DNA of 35,332 nucleotides from Synechococcus sp. AG-670-A05 (GTDB taxonomy: Bacteria; Cyanobacteriota; Cyanobacteriia; PCC-6307; Cyanobiaceae), in the NCBI GenBank assembly GCA_003211535.1, contig QCSJ01000011.1, positions 1 through 35,332 of the forward strand, given 5' to 3'. The position numbers were made by a program, and so were the translations under genes. Below the pieces are notes generated by a model, which was given only the letters and a program-made list of their open reading frames with translations, did no database searches and had not been told where the DNA came from. Shown piece by piece: positions 1-10,141 of this stretch; within the stretch, counting starts at the first letter, position 1, and each line of letters starts with the position of its first letter.

Positions 1-1325
1 ATGCCTGGTGGTCTGGCAACGCCCGTCTAATTAACCTATCTGGCCGTCTGCTTGGCGCCCACGTGGCGCACGCTGGCCTGATGGTGTTCTGGGCCGGCGC
101 AATGATGCTTTTCGAGGTGAGTCATTTCACCTTCGACAAGCCCATGTACGAACAGGGCTTCATCTGCATGCCCCACGTAGCCACCCTCGGCTACGGCGTG
201 GGCCCCGGCGGTGAGGTCACTGATCTCTTCCCATTCTTTGTGGTCGGTGTTCTGCACCTGATCAGTTCCGCCGTACTTGGCCTCGGTGGTCTGTACCACG
301 CCCTGCGCGGTCCGGAAATTTTGGAGAACTATTCCTCCTTCTTCTCCCAGGACTGGCGTGACAAGAATCAGATGACCAACATTATTGGGTATCACCTGAT
401 ACTTCTGGGCGTCGGCTGCCTGCTGCTGGTCTTCAAGGCAATGTTTTTCGGCGGCGTCTACGACACCTGGGCTCCCGGCGGCGGTGACGTCCGCATGATT
501 ACCAACCCGACACTCGATCCGGGAGTGATCTTCGGTTATCTGACCCGTGCCCCCTTCGGCGGTGAAGGTTGGATTATTGGTGTGAACTCCATGGAGGACA
601 TCATCGGTGGCCACATTTGGCTAGGACTGACTTTGATCTTCGGTGGCATCTGGCACGCCATCACTAAGCCCTTCGGCTGGGTGCGTCGCGCCTTCATCTG
701 GAACGGTGAGGCCTACCTGAGCTACAGCCTCGGCGCTCTGAGCTTCATGAGCTTCATCGCCTCGTCCTACATATGGTTCAACAACACCGCCTACCCCTCC
801 GAATTCTGGGGCCCCACAAACGCTGAGGCGTCCCAGGCTCAGAGCTTCACCTTCCTGGTGCGTGACCAGCGCCTCGGAGCCAACATTGGTTCCGCCATGG
901 GCCCCACCGGTCTAGGTAAGTACCTGATGCGTTCGCCAACTGGTGAGATCATTTTCGGTGGAGAAACCATGCGCTTCTGGGATTTCCGTGGTCCCTGGCT
1001 GGAGCCCCTGCGTGGCCCCAACGGTCTCAGCCTCGACAAGCTGCAGAATGACATTCAGCCCTGGCAGGTGCGCCGTGCGGCTGAGTACATGACCCACGCT
1101 CCCAACGCCTCAATCAACTCTGTGGGAGGCATCATCACCGAGCCCAACTCGGTGAACTACGTGAACCTTCGCCAGTGGCTGGGTGCAACACAGTTCGTGC
1201 TCGCCTTCTTCTTCCTGGTTGGTCACCTCTGGCACGCCGGCCGCGCCCGCGCTGCTGCTGCTGGCTTCGAGAAAGGTATCGACCGCAAAGCTGAGCCTGT
1301 GCTCGGCATGCCTGACCTCGACTGA
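1..1325 (+). CDS. psbC: Photosystem II CP43 chlorophyll apoprotein (5' partial)
   Basis: CP43 is an inner antenna subunit of photosystem II in the thylakoid membrane; it binds chlorophyll a and passes energy to the reaction centre. The reading frame is already open at base 3 and reads [17 protein letters not shown] before the first ATG in the ORF track, so the gene starts upstream of the window; only the first couple of dozen codons should be missing. Membrane helices rich in His and Gly follow ([18 protein letters not shown]). The large lumenal loop contains GGETMRFWD, whose Glu and Arg correspond to the known CP43 Glu354/Arg357 near the Mn4Ca cluster. The C-terminus is [10 protein letters not shown]. 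In cyanobacteria psbC normally overlaps the end of psbD, which would lie just left of the window. A terminator follows at 1356. Identification is very secure. Confidence 0.98.
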   Translation, partial: AWWSGNARLINLSGRLLGAHVAHAGLMVFWAGAMMLFEVSHFTFDKPMYEQGFICMPHVATLGYGVGPGGEVTDLFPFFVVGVLHLISSAVLGLGGLYHALRGPEILENYSSFFSQDWRDKNQMTNIIGYHLILLGVGCLLLVFKAMFFGGVYDTWAPGGGDVRMITNPTLDPGVIFGYLTRAPFGGEGWIIGVNSMEDIIGGHIWLGLTLIFGGIWHAITKPFGWVRRAFIWNGEAYLSYSLGALSFMSFIASSYIWFNNTAYPSEFWGPTNAEASQAQSFTFLVRDQRLGANIGSAMGPTGLGKYLMRSPTGEIIFGGETMRFWDFRGPWLEPLRGPNGLSLDKLQNDIQPWQVRRAAEYMTHAPNASINSVGGIITEPNSVNYVNLRQWLGATQFVLAFFFLVGHLWHAGRARAAAAGFEKGIDRKAEPVLGMPDLD

Positions 1326-1355
1326 CCAAACGGTTCAATCACAACGATCGCCATC

Positions 1356-1383
1356 AACCTCTGCCAAACAGCAGGGGTTTTTT
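1356..1383 (+). terminator. Rho-independent terminator after psbC
   Basis: AACCTCTGC and GCAGGGGTT form a 9-bp stem (one G-U pair) with a 6-base loop, followed directly by a T run. It lies 30 bases after the psbC stop and separates psbC from the sulfur amino-acid genes. Confidence 0.85.
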
Positions 1384-1474
1384 GTTGGCACATAATATCC
1401 ACCGAATTGAATTGATATTCACTCGATTTCGTGCTTCCCCGATTTCTTAGCCTGTCCTGATCGACGGCGCGGCA

Positions 1475-2617
1475 GTGAACGAAGGCATCAGCACCCGGGT
1501 GATCCACCACGGCGCCAGCTTCGCGGCGGAGACCGGCACGGTGATGCCGCCGATCTTTCCCACCAGCACCTTTGCCCATGGCAACGCGGGCGGATTTGAT
1601 TACACCCGTTCCGGCAACCCCAACTTCCGCATCCTTGATGGGGTGCTCGCCTCGGTGGAAGGCTGCGCCCACGCCACCGTCTTCGCCTCCGGCGTCAGCG
1701 CCATCACCGCTGTAGTCTCCCAACTGAAGCAGGGCGATCTGGTGCTCTGTGAAGAGAACCTCTACGGCTGCACCGTGCGGCTGTTCGAGCAGGTGTTCGC
1801 CAAGTTCGGGGTGAAAACGGCTTGGGTTGACTTCACCAAGCCGGCCGCATTGGAACAGATCCAAGCCCAGAAGCCGGCGATGGTATGGCTGGAGAGTCCC
1901 ACCAACCCTCTGCTCAAAGTTATAGACCTGGATGCGATCTGCGCCATCACCCAACCCCTGGAAATCCCCGTGTTGGTGGACAACACCTTCGCCACCGCCC
2001 TGGTGCAGCGACCCCTGGATCTCGGCGCCACCCTCTCGCTCACCAGCACGACCAAATACATCAACGGCCACTCTGATGCCCTCGGCGGAGCGGTCTGCAC
2101 CAACGATCCCGAGTGGCACCAGAAAATGGTTTTCTCCCAGAAAGCCCTGGGCCTGCAGCCCTCCCCTTTTGATTGCTGGCTGATCACGCGGGGCATCAAA
2201 ACCCTGCCGCTGCGGCTCAAGCAGCAGATGGCCAATGCCGCGGCCCTGGCCGATCAACTGGCGGGGCACGCCAAGGTGAACTGGGTGCGTTACCCCCACC
2301 GCAGCGATCACCCCCAGCATCAGGTGGCGACCCGTCAGATGCGTGCAGGTGGCGCCATCGTGACGGTGAGCTTCAACGCCAGCCAGGAGCAGACCTATGC
2401 CCTCTGCAAACAACTGCGCTGGTTCACCATGGCCGAAAGCCTGGGTGGCATCGAAAGCCTGATATGCCACCCCGCCACCATGACCCACGCCGCTGTATCG
2501 GACGAGGTGAAGGCCAAGCTGGGCATTGACGATGGCCTGGTGCGCTTCTCGGTGGGCTGTGAAGACCTCGCCGATCTTCAGGCCGATCTGAACCAGGCCC
2601 TGGAGCTGCTGGCGTGA
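1475..2617 (+). CDS. metB: Cystathionine gamma-synthase/lyase family PLP enzyme
   Basis: This is a 380-residue trans-sulfuration enzyme of the Cys/Met metabolism PLP family, cytosolic. Visible landmarks are the N-terminal TRVIHHG and YTRSGNPN (substrate and phosphate contact region), the VFASGVSAI stretch, the Asp of VDNTFAT that pairs with the cofactor ring nitrogen, and Lys194 in STTKYINGHSD, which forms the Schiff base with PLP. Length is normal for bacterial MetB/MetC. The start is a GTG; no ATG is close by. The stop overlaps the next gene by 4 bp (GTGA), so the two are probably translationally coupled. Sequence alone does not separate gamma-synthase, beta-lyase and gamma-lyase activities; with a second homologue and cysK beside it, a role in cysteine/methionine interconversion is firm. 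Confidence 0.88.
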   Translation: MNEGISTRVIHHGASFAAETGTVMPPIFPTSTFAHGNAGGFDYTRSGNPNFRILDGVLASVEGCAHATVFASGVSAITAVVSQLKQGDLVLCEENLYGCTVRLFEQVFAKFGVKTAWVDFTKPAALEQIQAQKPAMVWLESPTNPLLKVIDLDAICAITQPLEIPVLVDNTFATALVQRPLDLGATLSLTSTTKYINGHSDALGGAVCTNDPEWHQKMVFSQKALGLQPSPFDCWLITRGIKTLPLRLKQQMANAAALADQLAGHAKVNWVRYPHRSDHPQHQVATRQMRAGGAIVTVSFNASQEQTYALCKQLRWFTMAESLGGIESLICHPATMTHAAVSDEVKAKLGIDDGLVRFSVGCEDLADLQADLNQALELLA

Positions 2618-4065
2618 GCCCTCGCAATCTGCTCAGCGATCCGGCCTGGCAGGGTTCTGATCTCGGCCATCCCCTACCGGACTCCCCCCATGCGGTGTCT
2701 GTGGCGCTGCCGCGCTGGCGTGATGTGGTCGCCTACGAGGAGAAGGATCCGGCCTGCCGCGATGCCCTTAAAACCATTTACCCCCGCTTCGGTTTTCACC
2801 CTCTGCTGCAGACGCTGTGCCACCAGGTGGCCATCGAGGGACTGACCGCTTGGCCTTATGCCACAGAATCCGCGGCCCGCGCCGCCAAAGCCCACTGTCG
2901 CCTGAAGGCACCGCAGGCCCATACCCAGCTGAGAAGCACTGGGCCTCTGGTGGCTTTGCACACTGATGCCAGTGCAACTCCCCATGCCAAAGCCTTCTGG
3001 CAGCACACCGGTCTCGGCGCCTCCTCCCGTCAGGCAGCTGTGGCACTGGGGCTGGAGTCAGCCCCTTCAGCAGCGGAGGCGGAAGCAGCCCGCCGTGCCA
3101 TTCGAGAGCGGCTGGCTGCCATCCATGGCGTCGACGTCCAACAGATCAGCTTGCATCCGGCGGGCATGGCCGGCCTGCATGCTGCATTGAGAGCCATTCA
3201 GACGTTACGTCCAGGTCGGCCCACCCTGCAGCTGGGCTTTCCCTACGTGGATGTGCTCAAACAGCCGCAGGTGGTGTTCCACGGCGGCGAGCTCTTGCAG
3301 ACCAGCGACCAGGCGGAACTGGCGGCAGCCTTGGAACGGCTCGACCCCGCGGCCGTGATTGTGGAGCTGCCAAGCAATCCGCTGCTGCGCTGTGTGGACC
3401 TGCCAGTGGTGAGCGAGATGACGCATTTGCGAGGGATTCCTGTGATCGCGGACGACACCATCGGCACCGGCCTCAACCTTGATGCCCTGGGGCATGTCGA
3501 CCTGATCTTCACCTCCCTCACCAAGAGCTTTTCCGGCCGCGGGGATGTGATGGCCGGCAGCCTGCTGGTGAGCCCCCACTCCCGCTGGAGCACAGACCTG
3601 CTGGAGGCCATCACCCTTCCGGCGCCTTTGGGGGATGGCGACGCCATGGCGCTGGAGCAGGCCAGTCGTGATGTGACCGAACGCGTTCCACGACTGGACC
3701 GCCACTGCCTGGAGCTGGCGCAACGGCTTTACCACCACTCTGCGGTGCGCCAGGTTCTACATCCCAAGGACTGCCCAAACTTCAGGGACCTGATGCGCCC
3801 TGATGCCGGCCACGGCTGCCTACTCTCCTTTGTTCTCAACGACGCCACCAGGACGCCACAGGTGTTCGATGCCCTGCGAGTGAGCAAGGGTCCCAGCCTG
3901 GGAACCCACTTCACCCTGGCCTGCCCTTACACCCAACTGGCCCATTACGACGAGCTGGACTGGGCCGCCGATTGCGGCGTACCGGCCCATCTGCTGCGGG
4001 TCTCAGTCGGCCTGGAAGATCCAGATGAGCTCTGGCAACGGTTTGAACGAGCCCTGGAATCCTGA
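2614..4065 (+). CDS. Second Cys/Met PLP enzyme, fungal STR2-like cystathionine gamma-synthase
   Basis: This is a 483-residue homologue of the preceding gene with an N-terminal extension of about 100 residues. The segment SPHAVSVALPRWRDVVAYEE followed by YPRFGFHP resembles, from memory, the start of fungal STR2/met-7 type cystathionine gamma-synthases, unlike the shorter bacterial MetB. The PLP lysine is Lys304 in SLTKSFSGRGD and the cofactor Asp lies in VIADDTIGTG. The C-terminus keeps the family ending LLRVSVGLEDPDELW. It starts with GTG inside the stop of the upstream gene (4-bp overlap). The pair may divide labour between making and cleaving cystathionine, or one may have drifted to another gamma-substituted substrate; that is inference. 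The family is certain, the substrate is not. Confidence 0.82.
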   Translation: MSPRNLLSDPAWQGSDLGHPLPDSPHAVSVALPRWRDVVAYEEKDPACRDALKTIYPRFGFHPLLQTLCHQVAIEGLTAWPYATESAARAAKAHCRLKAPQAHTQLRSTGPLVALHTDASATPHAKAFWQHTGLGASSRQAAVALGLESAPSAAEAEAARRAIRERLAAIHGVDVQQISLHPAGMAGLHAALRAIQTLRPGRPTLQLGFPYVDVLKQPQVVFHGGELLQTSDQAELAAALERLDPAAVIVELPSNPLLRCVDLPVVSEMTHLRGIPVIADDTIGTGLNLDALGHVDLIFTSLTKSFSGRGDVMAGSLLVSPHSRWSTDLLEAITLPAPLGDGDAMALEQASRDVTERVPRLDRHCLELAQRLYHHSAVRQVLHPKDCPNFRDLMRPDAGHGCLLSFVLNDATRTPQVFDALRVSKGPSLGTHFTLACPYTQLAHYDELDWAADCGVPAHLLRVSVGLEDPDELWQRFERALES

Positions 4066-4166
4066 GCGAACAGCCGAGACTCTGAAAAAGCCCTTAACAA
4101 CAGCGCTGAACGGGGATTCCGATGCCTAGTTTGTTTTCTTCGGGCCCTTCTACTGCCAGCAGCCTT

Positions 4167-5153
4167 ATGTCCCGCATTTACGACGACAACAGCCTCGCCA
4201 TCGGCAACACCCCGTTGGTGAAACTTAACTGCGTCACCAAGAACTGCAAAGCCACCGTGCTGGCCAAGGTAGAAGGCCGCAACCCGGCCTACAGCGTGAA
4301 ATGCAGGATCGGCGCCAACATGATCTGGGACGCCGAGAGGAGCGGCAAGCTCACCAAAGATAAGGTGATTGTCGAGCCCACCTCCGGCAACACCGGCATA
4401 GCTCTGGCCTTCACAGCGGCGGCCCGCGGTTACAAGCTGATCCTCACGATGCCCGAATCGATGTCGATCGAGCGTCGCCGGATGATGGCCGTTCTCGGCG
4501 CTGAGCTGATCCTCACCGAAGCTGCCAAGGGCATGCCGGGCGCCATCGCCAAAGCGAAGGAAATCGCTGAAAGCGATCCCTCCAAGTACTTCATGCCGGG
4601 CCAGTTCGACAATCCCGCCAACCCCGAGATCCACTTCAAAACCACCGGTCCAGAGATCTGGAACGACTGCGACGGCGCCATCGATGTGCTGGTGGCCGGC
4701 GTTGGCACAGGCGGCACCATCACCGGTGTCTCCCGCTACATCAAGAACGAAGCAGGTAAGGCGATCGAATCCGTCGCCGTGGAGCCCACCAATAGCCCGG
4801 TGATCAGCCAGACCATGAAAGGTGAGGCTCTCAAGCCCGGTCCCCACAAGATCCAGGGCATCGGTGCCGGCTTCATTCCCAAGAACCTCGATCTGTCGGT
4901 GGTCGACAAGGTTGAGCAGGTCACCAACGAGGAATCTGTCGAGATGGCTCTGCGTCTGGCCAAGGAGGAAGGTCTGCTGGTGGGCATCTCCTGTGGAGCC
5001 GCCGCTGCTGCTGCCATTCGCCTGGCAGAGAAGGATGATTACGCCGGCAAAACCATCGTGGTGGTGCTGCCCGACCTGGCCGAGCGTTACCTCTCCTCGG
5101 TGATGTTCGCTGAGGTGCCCACCGGCATCATCGAACAACCGGTGGCGGCTTGA
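4167..5153 (+). CDS. cysK: Cysteine synthase A (O-acetylserine sulfhydrylase)
   Basis: It makes L-cysteine from O-acetyl-L-serine and sulfide in the cytosol. The N-terminus [20 protein letters not shown] is the usual beginning of CysK. Lys45 in AYSVKCRIG is the PLP lysine, TSGNTGIAL is the substrate-binding loop, and [10 protein letters not shown] is the glycine-rich phosphate-binding loop. With this start the protein has 328 residues. The ORF track begins 15 codons earlier at 4122 (MPSLFSSGP...), where a weak GGGGA sits upstream; I prefer 4167 because it matches the family N-terminus, though no good ribosome site precedes it. The gene follows the two trans-sulfuration genes on the same strand and ends in a strong terminator, closing the sulfur block. 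Confidence 0.95.
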   Translation: MSRIYDDNSLAIGNTPLVKLNCVTKNCKATVLAKVEGRNPAYSVKCRIGANMIWDAERSGKLTKDKVIVEPTSGNTGIALAFTAAARGYKLILTMPESMSIERRRMMAVLGAELILTEAAKGMPGAIAKAKEIAESDPSKYFMPGQFDNPANPEIHFKTTGPEIWNDCDGAIDVLVAGVGTGGTITGVSRYIKNEAGKAIESVAVEPTNSPVISQTMKGEALKPGPHKIQGIGAGFIPKNLDLSVVDKVEQVTNEESVEMALRLAKEEGLLVGISCGAAAAAAIRLAEKDDYAGKTIVVVLPDLAERYLSSVMFAEVPTGIIEQPVAA

Positions 5154-5179
5154 GTCGCCCTTAGACCATCAGTCTGTTC

Positions 5180-5206
5180 AGCCCCTTGGCAACACGGGGC
5201 TTTTTG
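5180..5206 (+). terminator. Rho-independent terminator after cysK
   Basis: AGCCCC and GGGGCT pair around a 10-base loop and are followed by TTTT. It lies between the convergent cysK and queA stops. The minus strand has no T run after the hairpin, so it serves cysK mainly. Confidence 0.85.
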
Positions 5207-5212
5207 CTGCCA

Positions 5213-6313
5213 TTAATCCCTCACCGGTTCCGCCTGAGACAACACAGCCTCCGGTGAGATCCACATCGCATCGCCGTAGGAGAAAAAGCGATAATCTCCC
5301 TTAATGGCTGCCCCATAAAGCGCTAACAACCGTTCACGGCCAATCAAGGCACTCACCAACAACAACAGCGAGCTTTTGGGAAGGTGGAAGTTGGTCAGCA
5401 ACCCCTGCACCACACGAAACCGATAGCCCGGCTGAATCACAAGGTTGACGGGTCCCGTGAAGGGTTGAAGCACGCCACCATTCCGTTGAGCCGCCCCCTC
5501 CAAAGCCCTCACACTGGTGGTGCCCACGGCAATCACCCTGCCCTGGCATTGCTGAATCGCATCGACCACCGATGCACTCACTTCAATCCATTCACTGTGC
5601 AGCTCCAGTTGAGTGAGATCTTCCGTGTCCACAGGGCGGAAGGTGCCAAGTCCGACGTGAAGGGTGATGCGTGCCAGCTCGACACCCTTGCGTTGGAGGC
5701 TTGCAAGCAGTTCATCGCTGAAATGCAAACCAGCTGTGGGAGCGGCAACCGCTCCAGGCCTTTCGGCGTAGCGAGTCTGATAACGATCGACATCCTTGGG
5801 ATCGTGCCGATCGATATATGGGGGGAGTGGAACCTCGCCCCATTGGTTCAGGAGAGTCTCAATCGTCTCCGCATCGCGGCAGTCTGTCGGGAACTGAACC
5901 AGACGCCCTCTACTGGCTGCATCTTCGTCCAGCACCGTAAGTCTGATGGACGTTCCATCGATCGTAAGCATATCGCCGGGCCGCATGCGTTTTGCCGGTC
6001 TTGCCAGACAGAGCCAACGCCCGTCACCGCGCGGCTCCAGCACCAACAGCTCCGATATCCCACCACCCGAGCGACGCACCTTCAGCCTCGCTTTGAGCAC
6101 CCGGGTGTCGTTCACAACCAGAAGATCACCGGGCTGCAACTCCTCCAGCAGATCCCAGACCAACCCATGCCTGGCAGCCTCGGGCCCATCCGCCGCTGGA
6201 GGCACCATCAGCAGGCGAGCACTGTGGCGCGGCTCTAAAGGGGCCTGGGCAATCCGCTCGTGGGGCAGCAGATAGTCGTAACTGCTGAGCTGCAGGTCCC
6301 TGGGGTCGGGCAC
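5213..6313 (-). CDS. queA: S-adenosylmethionine:tRNA ribosyltransferase-isomerase
   Basis: QueA transfers the ribosyl part of SAM to preQ1 in the wobble position of GUN-anticodon tRNAs, giving epoxyqueuosine. The 366-residue protein has the typical start ([20 protein letters not shown]), the [15 protein letters not shown] motif, [22 protein letters not shown] in the middle and the C-terminal [19 protein letters not shown]. The start codon is GTG, 5 bases after the pdhC stop, so it is the last gene of the lipB-to-queA run. The long plus-strand ORF over this gene (5384-6238) is a shadow. Confidence 0.97.
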   Translation of the reverse strand: MPDPRDLQLSSYDYLLPHERIAQAPLEPRHSARLLMVPPAADGPEAARHGLVWDLLEELQPGDLLVVNDTRVLKARLKVRRSGGGISELLVLEPRGDGRWLCLARPAKRMRPGDMLTIDGTSIRLTVLDEDAASRGRLVQFPTDCRDAETIETLLNQWGEVPLPPYIDRHDPKDVDRYQTRYAERPGAVAAPTAGLHFSDELLASLQRKGVELARITLHVGLGTFRPVDTEDLTQLELHSEWIEVSASVVDAIQQCQGRVIAVGTTSVRALEGAAQRNGGVLQPFTGPVNLVIQPGYRFRVVQGLLTNFHLPKSSLLLLVSALIGRERLLALYGAAIKGDYRFFSYGDAMWISPEAVLSQAEPVRD

Positions 6314-6318
6314 CCCGA

Positions 6319-7626
6319 TCAGAGGGCCAGGCTTTCGGGCCGATGTTCGATCAGCTCGGCCAGATCCTTGAGGAAGGCCGCCCCGTCAGCGCCGTAGATC
6401 ACTCGGTGATCAGCGGTAAGGTTCACTTGCATCTGTTGTTTTACGGCAATGGAACCATCCTTGCCGGCAACCACGGTAGGGCGGGAAGCGGCCACCGCCA
6501 GTATCGCGCCCGTGCCAGGAGGCAGGATCGCATCGAAGCGATCCACACCGAACATGCCCAGATTAGAGAGAGTGAACGTACCGCTGCTGTATTCCTCAGG
6601 CTGCAGCTGCTTGCTGCGGGAGCGCTTCACCAGATCCTTCCACTGACGTGACATCTCGTAGAGATCAGTGCGGTCGGCGTTACGAAGCACAGGAGTGATC
6701 AGCCCACCGTCCTCCATGGCCACAGCAATGGCCACGTTCACGTCAGCGGGATAGGCCATGCCGGCGGGAGTGGTGGCGGCATTCACCTGCGGGTGGCGCG
6801 CCAGGGTGATGGCAACGGCCTTGGCTAGCAGTGCCGTCATCGTGACGCCCTTGGGCTTCACCAACTTGGAGAACGCATCCAGCTTGTCGGTGGTGATGGT
6901 GTAACCGACTCGGAAGCAGGGCACAGCCAGGCTAGTTTCCATGTTCCGATTCACCGCCCCTTGGAGGGTGTTGAAGGCAACGGTGTCGCCGGGGCGCCCG
7001 AAGCTGTTGCCCGCAGGAGCGCTGGGGGGTATAGCCGCAAGGGCTGCGCTGCTCGAAACAGCAGGGGCCGTTCCCTCGGCAACCCTGGGAACGGAAATGG
7101 GCTGACCGGCGGCCTGTTCCACGTCCTCAGCCTGGATGCGGCCGTGGGGGCCACTACCGCGCACGGTGCTGAGATCCACGCCCATCTGGGATGCCAACTT
7201 CTTGGCGCGAGGGCTGGCCACCACGCGTCCGTTCGTCACCTGCGGCGCAGGGACAGCCGCGGCAGCGACTGGTTCTGAAGTGGGTGCTGGGGCTGCAGTT
7301 GGAGCTGGTGTCGGGGCCGGTGCCTGGGGAGCCGCTGCAGGCGAGGCACTGGGGGCCTTGGCCTGGGCGTCAGGGATCTCCGCTTCGGTCTCCACGATCA
7401 GGCCAATTGTTTCACCTACAGGAGCCGTGCTGCCGGCGGGCATCAGCACCGCAGCGAGGTAGCCGTCCTGGAAGGCCTCCACATCCATATCAGCCTTGTC
7501 GGACTCTACGACGAGTACCGACTCACCCCGACCAACCTTGTCGCCCGGTTGCTTAAGCCATTCCACGATCTTGCCCTCCGTCATGGTGGAGCTGAGGGCA
7601 GGCATGAATATGTCTGTGGTTGCCAA
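6319..7626 (-). CDS. pdhC: Pyruvate dehydrogenase E2, dihydrolipoamide acetyltransferase
   Basis: This is the E2 core of the pyruvate dehydrogenase complex; it passes acetyl groups from the E1-bound intermediate to CoA. Domains in order: one lipoyl domain (residues 1-80) with the lipoylated Lys44 in [10 protein letters not shown]; an Ala/Pro-rich linker (~90-130); the E1/E3-binding domain ([25 protein letters not shown], ~135-170); a second linker; and the acyltransferase domain ending with the active-site [10 protein letters not shown] (His407, Asp414). The length of 435 residues fits cyanobacterial E2 with a single lipoyl domain. The start is TTG, with GGAG about 8 bases upstream. Its lipoyl domain is a substrate of LipB, encoded upstream on the same strand. 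Confidence 0.96.
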   Translation of the reverse strand: MATTDIFMPALSSTMTEGKIVEWLKQPGDKVGRGESVLVVESDKADMDVEAFQDGYLAAVLMPAGSTAPVGETIGLIVETEAEIPDAQAKAPSASPAAAPQAPAPTPAPTAAPAPTSEPVAAAAVPAPQVTNGRVVASPRAKKLASQMGVDLSTVRGSGPHGRIQAEDVEQAAGQPISVPRVAEGTAPAVSSSAALAAIPPSAPAGNSFGRPGDTVAFNTLQGAVNRNMETSLAVPCFRVGYTITTDKLDAFSKLVKPKGVTMTALLAKAVAITLARHPQVNAATTPAGMAYPADVNVAIAVAMEDGGLITPVLRNADRTDLYEMSRQWKDLVKRSRSKQLQPEEYSSGTFTLSNLGMFGVDRFDAILPPGTGAILAVAASRPTVVAGKDGSIAVKQQMQVNLTADHRVIYGADGAAFLKDLAELIEHRPESLAL

Positions 7627-7681
7627 AACCGTCTCCGAGAGGGCAAGTCAGGGGAGTTTACGAGTCAGCTGAATACTGCGT

Positions 7682-8125
7682 TCAGGCCTCTTCGATCGAC
7701 TGGATCACGCCGTCCTTGACGACGATGGCCACCTGCATCTTCTGAACCAGGTTGTCGCCAACCTTGATCTCGCAGCTGCTTTCCAACTGACCCTGCTCCA
7801 CGATCTGATCCATCTCCAGTTCACGCACCTGGGACTGCTGCTGGAGAAGATTGCGCTTTTGTTCTTCAATCTCGGAACGCTTTCCAGCCACCTGCTGCTG
7901 GATGTTGGCCACCTGTTCCTGCACACGGGGGTCGAGGGGGTTAGCGCTCTGACGACGCACCTGATCGACAACGTTCTGCCCTTCCTGCTCCAGCTGTGCC
8001 AGTTGCTGATCCGCGTTGGCGATACCGTTGCTGATCTCGCGTTCGGCTTCTCCCTTCCAGATGGGCGTCACAACCGCACGCACCGTGATCGGGCGCTTGA
8101 TCGTGAGGATGGTGCCGTCGGACAT
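7682..8125 (-). CDS. YlqD-family protein, coiled-coil, function unknown
   Basis: A 147-residue hydrophilic protein. The first ~30 residues (ILTIKRPITVRAVVTPIWK) and the last ~40 (CEIKVGDNLVQKMQVAIVVKDGVIQ) look like beta-rich pieces, and the centre (~30-105) is a long Glu/Gln-rich helix with heptad character. This split-sheet plus coiled-coil layout matches my memory of the YlqD (DUF2869) family found in Firmicutes and cyanobacteria; no function is established there. The ATG start is clear. It lies between aas (72-bp gap) and pdhC (55-bp gap) on the same strand. No membrane segment or signal peptide is visible. Confidence 0.75.
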   Translation of the reverse strand: MSDGTILTIKRPITVRAVVTPIWKGEAEREISNGIANADQQLAQLEQEGQNVVDQVRRQSANPLDPRVQEQVANIQQQVAGKRSEIEEQKRNLLQQQSQVRELEMDQIVEQGQLESSCEIKVGDNLVQKMQVAIVVKDGVIQSIEEA

Positions 8126-8197
8126 GAATCTTTAGGAGATGGCGTCAGCGTCTCAGTGCAGCGCTCTGGGGTCAATCACCGGAGAACCGAACGGTAT

Positions 8198-10111
8198 TCA
8201 ACGGCCGTAGATCCGCTCGATCACAGCGGCATCGCGGCGGCCGATACGGTCACGCCGCTGCTTCAGGGTCTGGGTCAAGAGGCCGTTTTCGATGCTGAAA
8301 GGCTCCACCAGACCAACACCGCACAGCCGCTCATCACCACGGGCCCCAGGCCGCAGCTGCAGCATGCGGTTACAATTTCGCATTAGCAAGGTCAGCAGCG
8401 CTGGATCACCCGGTCGTCCGCCGAGGTCCTCTGGCACGGATAAGCCCTGATCCTGAGCCCAGGCACGGATCGGCTCCACCCGGGGTACCAGCAGCGCCCC
8501 GAGCTGGCGTTGGTCCTGCCCCACCAGCATCACCTGCTCGATCAGCGGACTGGCCACCAGGGCTTCCTCGAGAGGGCCCGGTTCGATGTTCTCACCACTG
8601 CTCAGAACAATGGTGTCCTTGGCCCGCCCGGTGAGCGCCAACGAACCATCAGGCAGCAGCATGCCCAGATCACCGGTGTCGAACCAGCCGGCAGCCGACA
8701 GCACCTTGGCACTCCCCTCCGGTTTGCCCAAATACCCCCCCATCACCTGAGGGCCGCGCACCAGCACCCGACCCCGTTCACGAAAGCCCAGCGCTGCCCC
8801 CGATTCGGGATCGACGATGCGGAACTCCGTGCCCGGCATCGGCAGACCGGAACTCCCACGGATGTTGCGCCAGGGCCTGCGGCAGCTCACCACAGGACTT
8901 GTCTCGGTCAGTCCATAGCCCACCAGCAGCTCAATCCCCACCGCCTCGAAGAAGGCGTCGATGTGGGGAGCAATGGCACCACCCCCGCTGATCGGGTAGG
9001 CCAGCTGGCCGCCACTGAGCTGCAACCGCAGCTTCGGCCAGATCAAGGCTGACGCCAAGGCATGCAGAGGCCAGCGCAGGGCTGCCGCGGCAGCAGCAGC
9101 CACGCGACCTGAGACTGAGACCGGCTCGAGAGACAGATTGCGGGCCGTCCGCAACGACCTTCGCTGGGCTGCGCTGTTGGCCAGGGCAGCACGCAGCAGC
9201 CGCTGACGGGACGGCGGGAAAGTTTTGAGCACATCCTCGAAACCGGCCTGAACCGACTCCCACAACCGCGGCACGGTGGCCATGGCGATCGGTTTCACTC
9301 GCGGAAGGTCCTTCTTCAGCTGCTTGATCGTGGTGTAGGTCTGCGTGCAGGCGCAGGACAGGAAGTAGTAGCTAGCGCTGCGCTCGTAGGCATGCCAGAT
9401 CGGCAGCACACTCAACACCGGTGCGCCCGGCTGCGGATGGGCCACACAGGCCAGGGACTGCATCTGATGCAGAAGATTGGCGTGCGTGAGGGGAACACCC
9501 TTGGGCTGACCGGTGGTGCCAGAGGTGTAGAGAACGGTGGCGATGGCCCTGCGGTCATTCCGAGGTGTCAACGTCTGCTGCCCAGCGCCGGATGCGAGAA
9601 AGGTCTCCCAGCCGAGAACGCCCTGCCCCGGCTCCCCCTCCAACTGCAGCACCAGTCGCAGCCCTTGCCGCTGCGCCGCCGACAGATTCAGACGACACCA
9701 CAGATCAGCGTTCTGCACCACGAGTGCGGTGGCGTTGCAGTCCTCAAGGATGTAGCGAAGCTCTTCCACAGGAGCCGCGGCGCCACGCACCGCATCAGCG
9801 GCACCGCACCGCATCAAACCCTGATCTGCTACTAGCCAGCGGGGACTGTTCTCCGCAAACAGGGCCACCACATCTCCCTCCTGCACACCCTGTCGGCGGA
9901 ATGCAGCCGCCGCCGTGGCGATTCGCTTGTCCAGTTCGGCGAAGCTGAAACGCTCCGGATGGGCGGCGTGGGGGGCATCAAGGGCGGTGATAGACCCGTG
10001 CCGTGACGCCAGCCAGGACCAGACCGCATCGACCCGCTCCAGAGCTTGAACATGGCCGTGCCGCTGCAGGGCCTCCTGTTCACGGGCCGTGGGCGTCCAG
10101 CTTGCAGTCAT
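8198..10111 (-). CDS. aas: AMP-forming acyl-ACP / long-chain acyl-CoA synthetase
   Basis: This 637-residue ANL-superfamily enzyme activates free fatty acids through an acyl-adenylate. The P-loop TVLYTSGTTGQPKG is at residues 193-205, the adenine-binding GYGLTETSPVV is near the middle, and the hinge and C-terminal region has GWFDTGDLG and LTGRAKDTIVLSSGENIEP. The stretch ETSPVVSCRRPWRNIRGSSG resembles the cyanobacterial slr1609-type enzyme, which was shown to be an acyl-ACP synthetase recycling fatty acids from membrane lipids; that assignment is by resemblance. It lies 30 bp after lipB on the same strand, so two ACP-linked acyl enzymes are neighbours. CoA versus ACP as acceptor cannot be told from sequence alone. 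Confidence 0.87.
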   Translation of the reverse strand: MTASWTPTAREQEALQRHGHVQALERVDAVWSWLASRHGSITALDAPHAAHPERFSFAELDKRIATAAAAFRRQGVQEGDVVALFAENSPRWLVADQGLMRCGAADAVRGAAAPVEELRYILEDCNATALVVQNADLWCRLNLSAAQRQGLRLVLQLEGEPGQGVLGWETFLASGAGQQTLTPRNDRRAIATVLYTSGTTGQPKGVPLTHANLLHQMQSLACVAHPQPGAPVLSVLPIWHAYERSASYYFLSCACTQTYTTIKQLKKDLPRVKPIAMATVPRLWESVQAGFEDVLKTFPPSRQRLLRAALANSAAQRRSLRTARNLSLEPVSVSGRVAAAAAAALRWPLHALASALIWPKLRLQLSGGQLAYPISGGGAIAPHIDAFFEAVGIELLVGYGLTETSPVVSCRRPWRNIRGSSGLPMPGTEFRIVDPESGAALGFRERGRVLVRGPQVMGGYLGKPEGSAKVLSAAGWFDTGDLGMLLPDGSLALTGRAKDTIVLSSGENIEPGPLEEALVASPLIEQVMLVGQDQRQLGALLVPRVEPIRAWAQDQGLSVPEDLGGRPGDPALLTLLMRNCNRMLQLRPGARGDERLCGVGLVEPFSIENGLLTQTLKQRRDRIGRRDAAVIERIYGR

Positions 10112-10141
10112 CCAACATCTGCATCCAATGGCCCAGGCCTA

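Noticed and set aside
1326-1474. Possible tRNA or small RNA after psbC
   Set aside because: Apart from the terminator no cloverleaf or conserved RNA motif was found; no tRNA was seen in any other gap.
1223-2488. 421-aa minus-strand ORF
   Set aside because: Antisense to psbC and metB, with no recognisable domain and odd His/Gly/Arg-rich composition typical of shadow frames in G+C-rich genes.
3945-5138. 397-aa minus-strand ORF
   Set aside because: Antisense to cysK, which is unmistakable; the translated protein has no family features.
5384-6238. 284-aa plus-strand ORF
   Set aside because: Mirror of queA on the other strand; no motifs.
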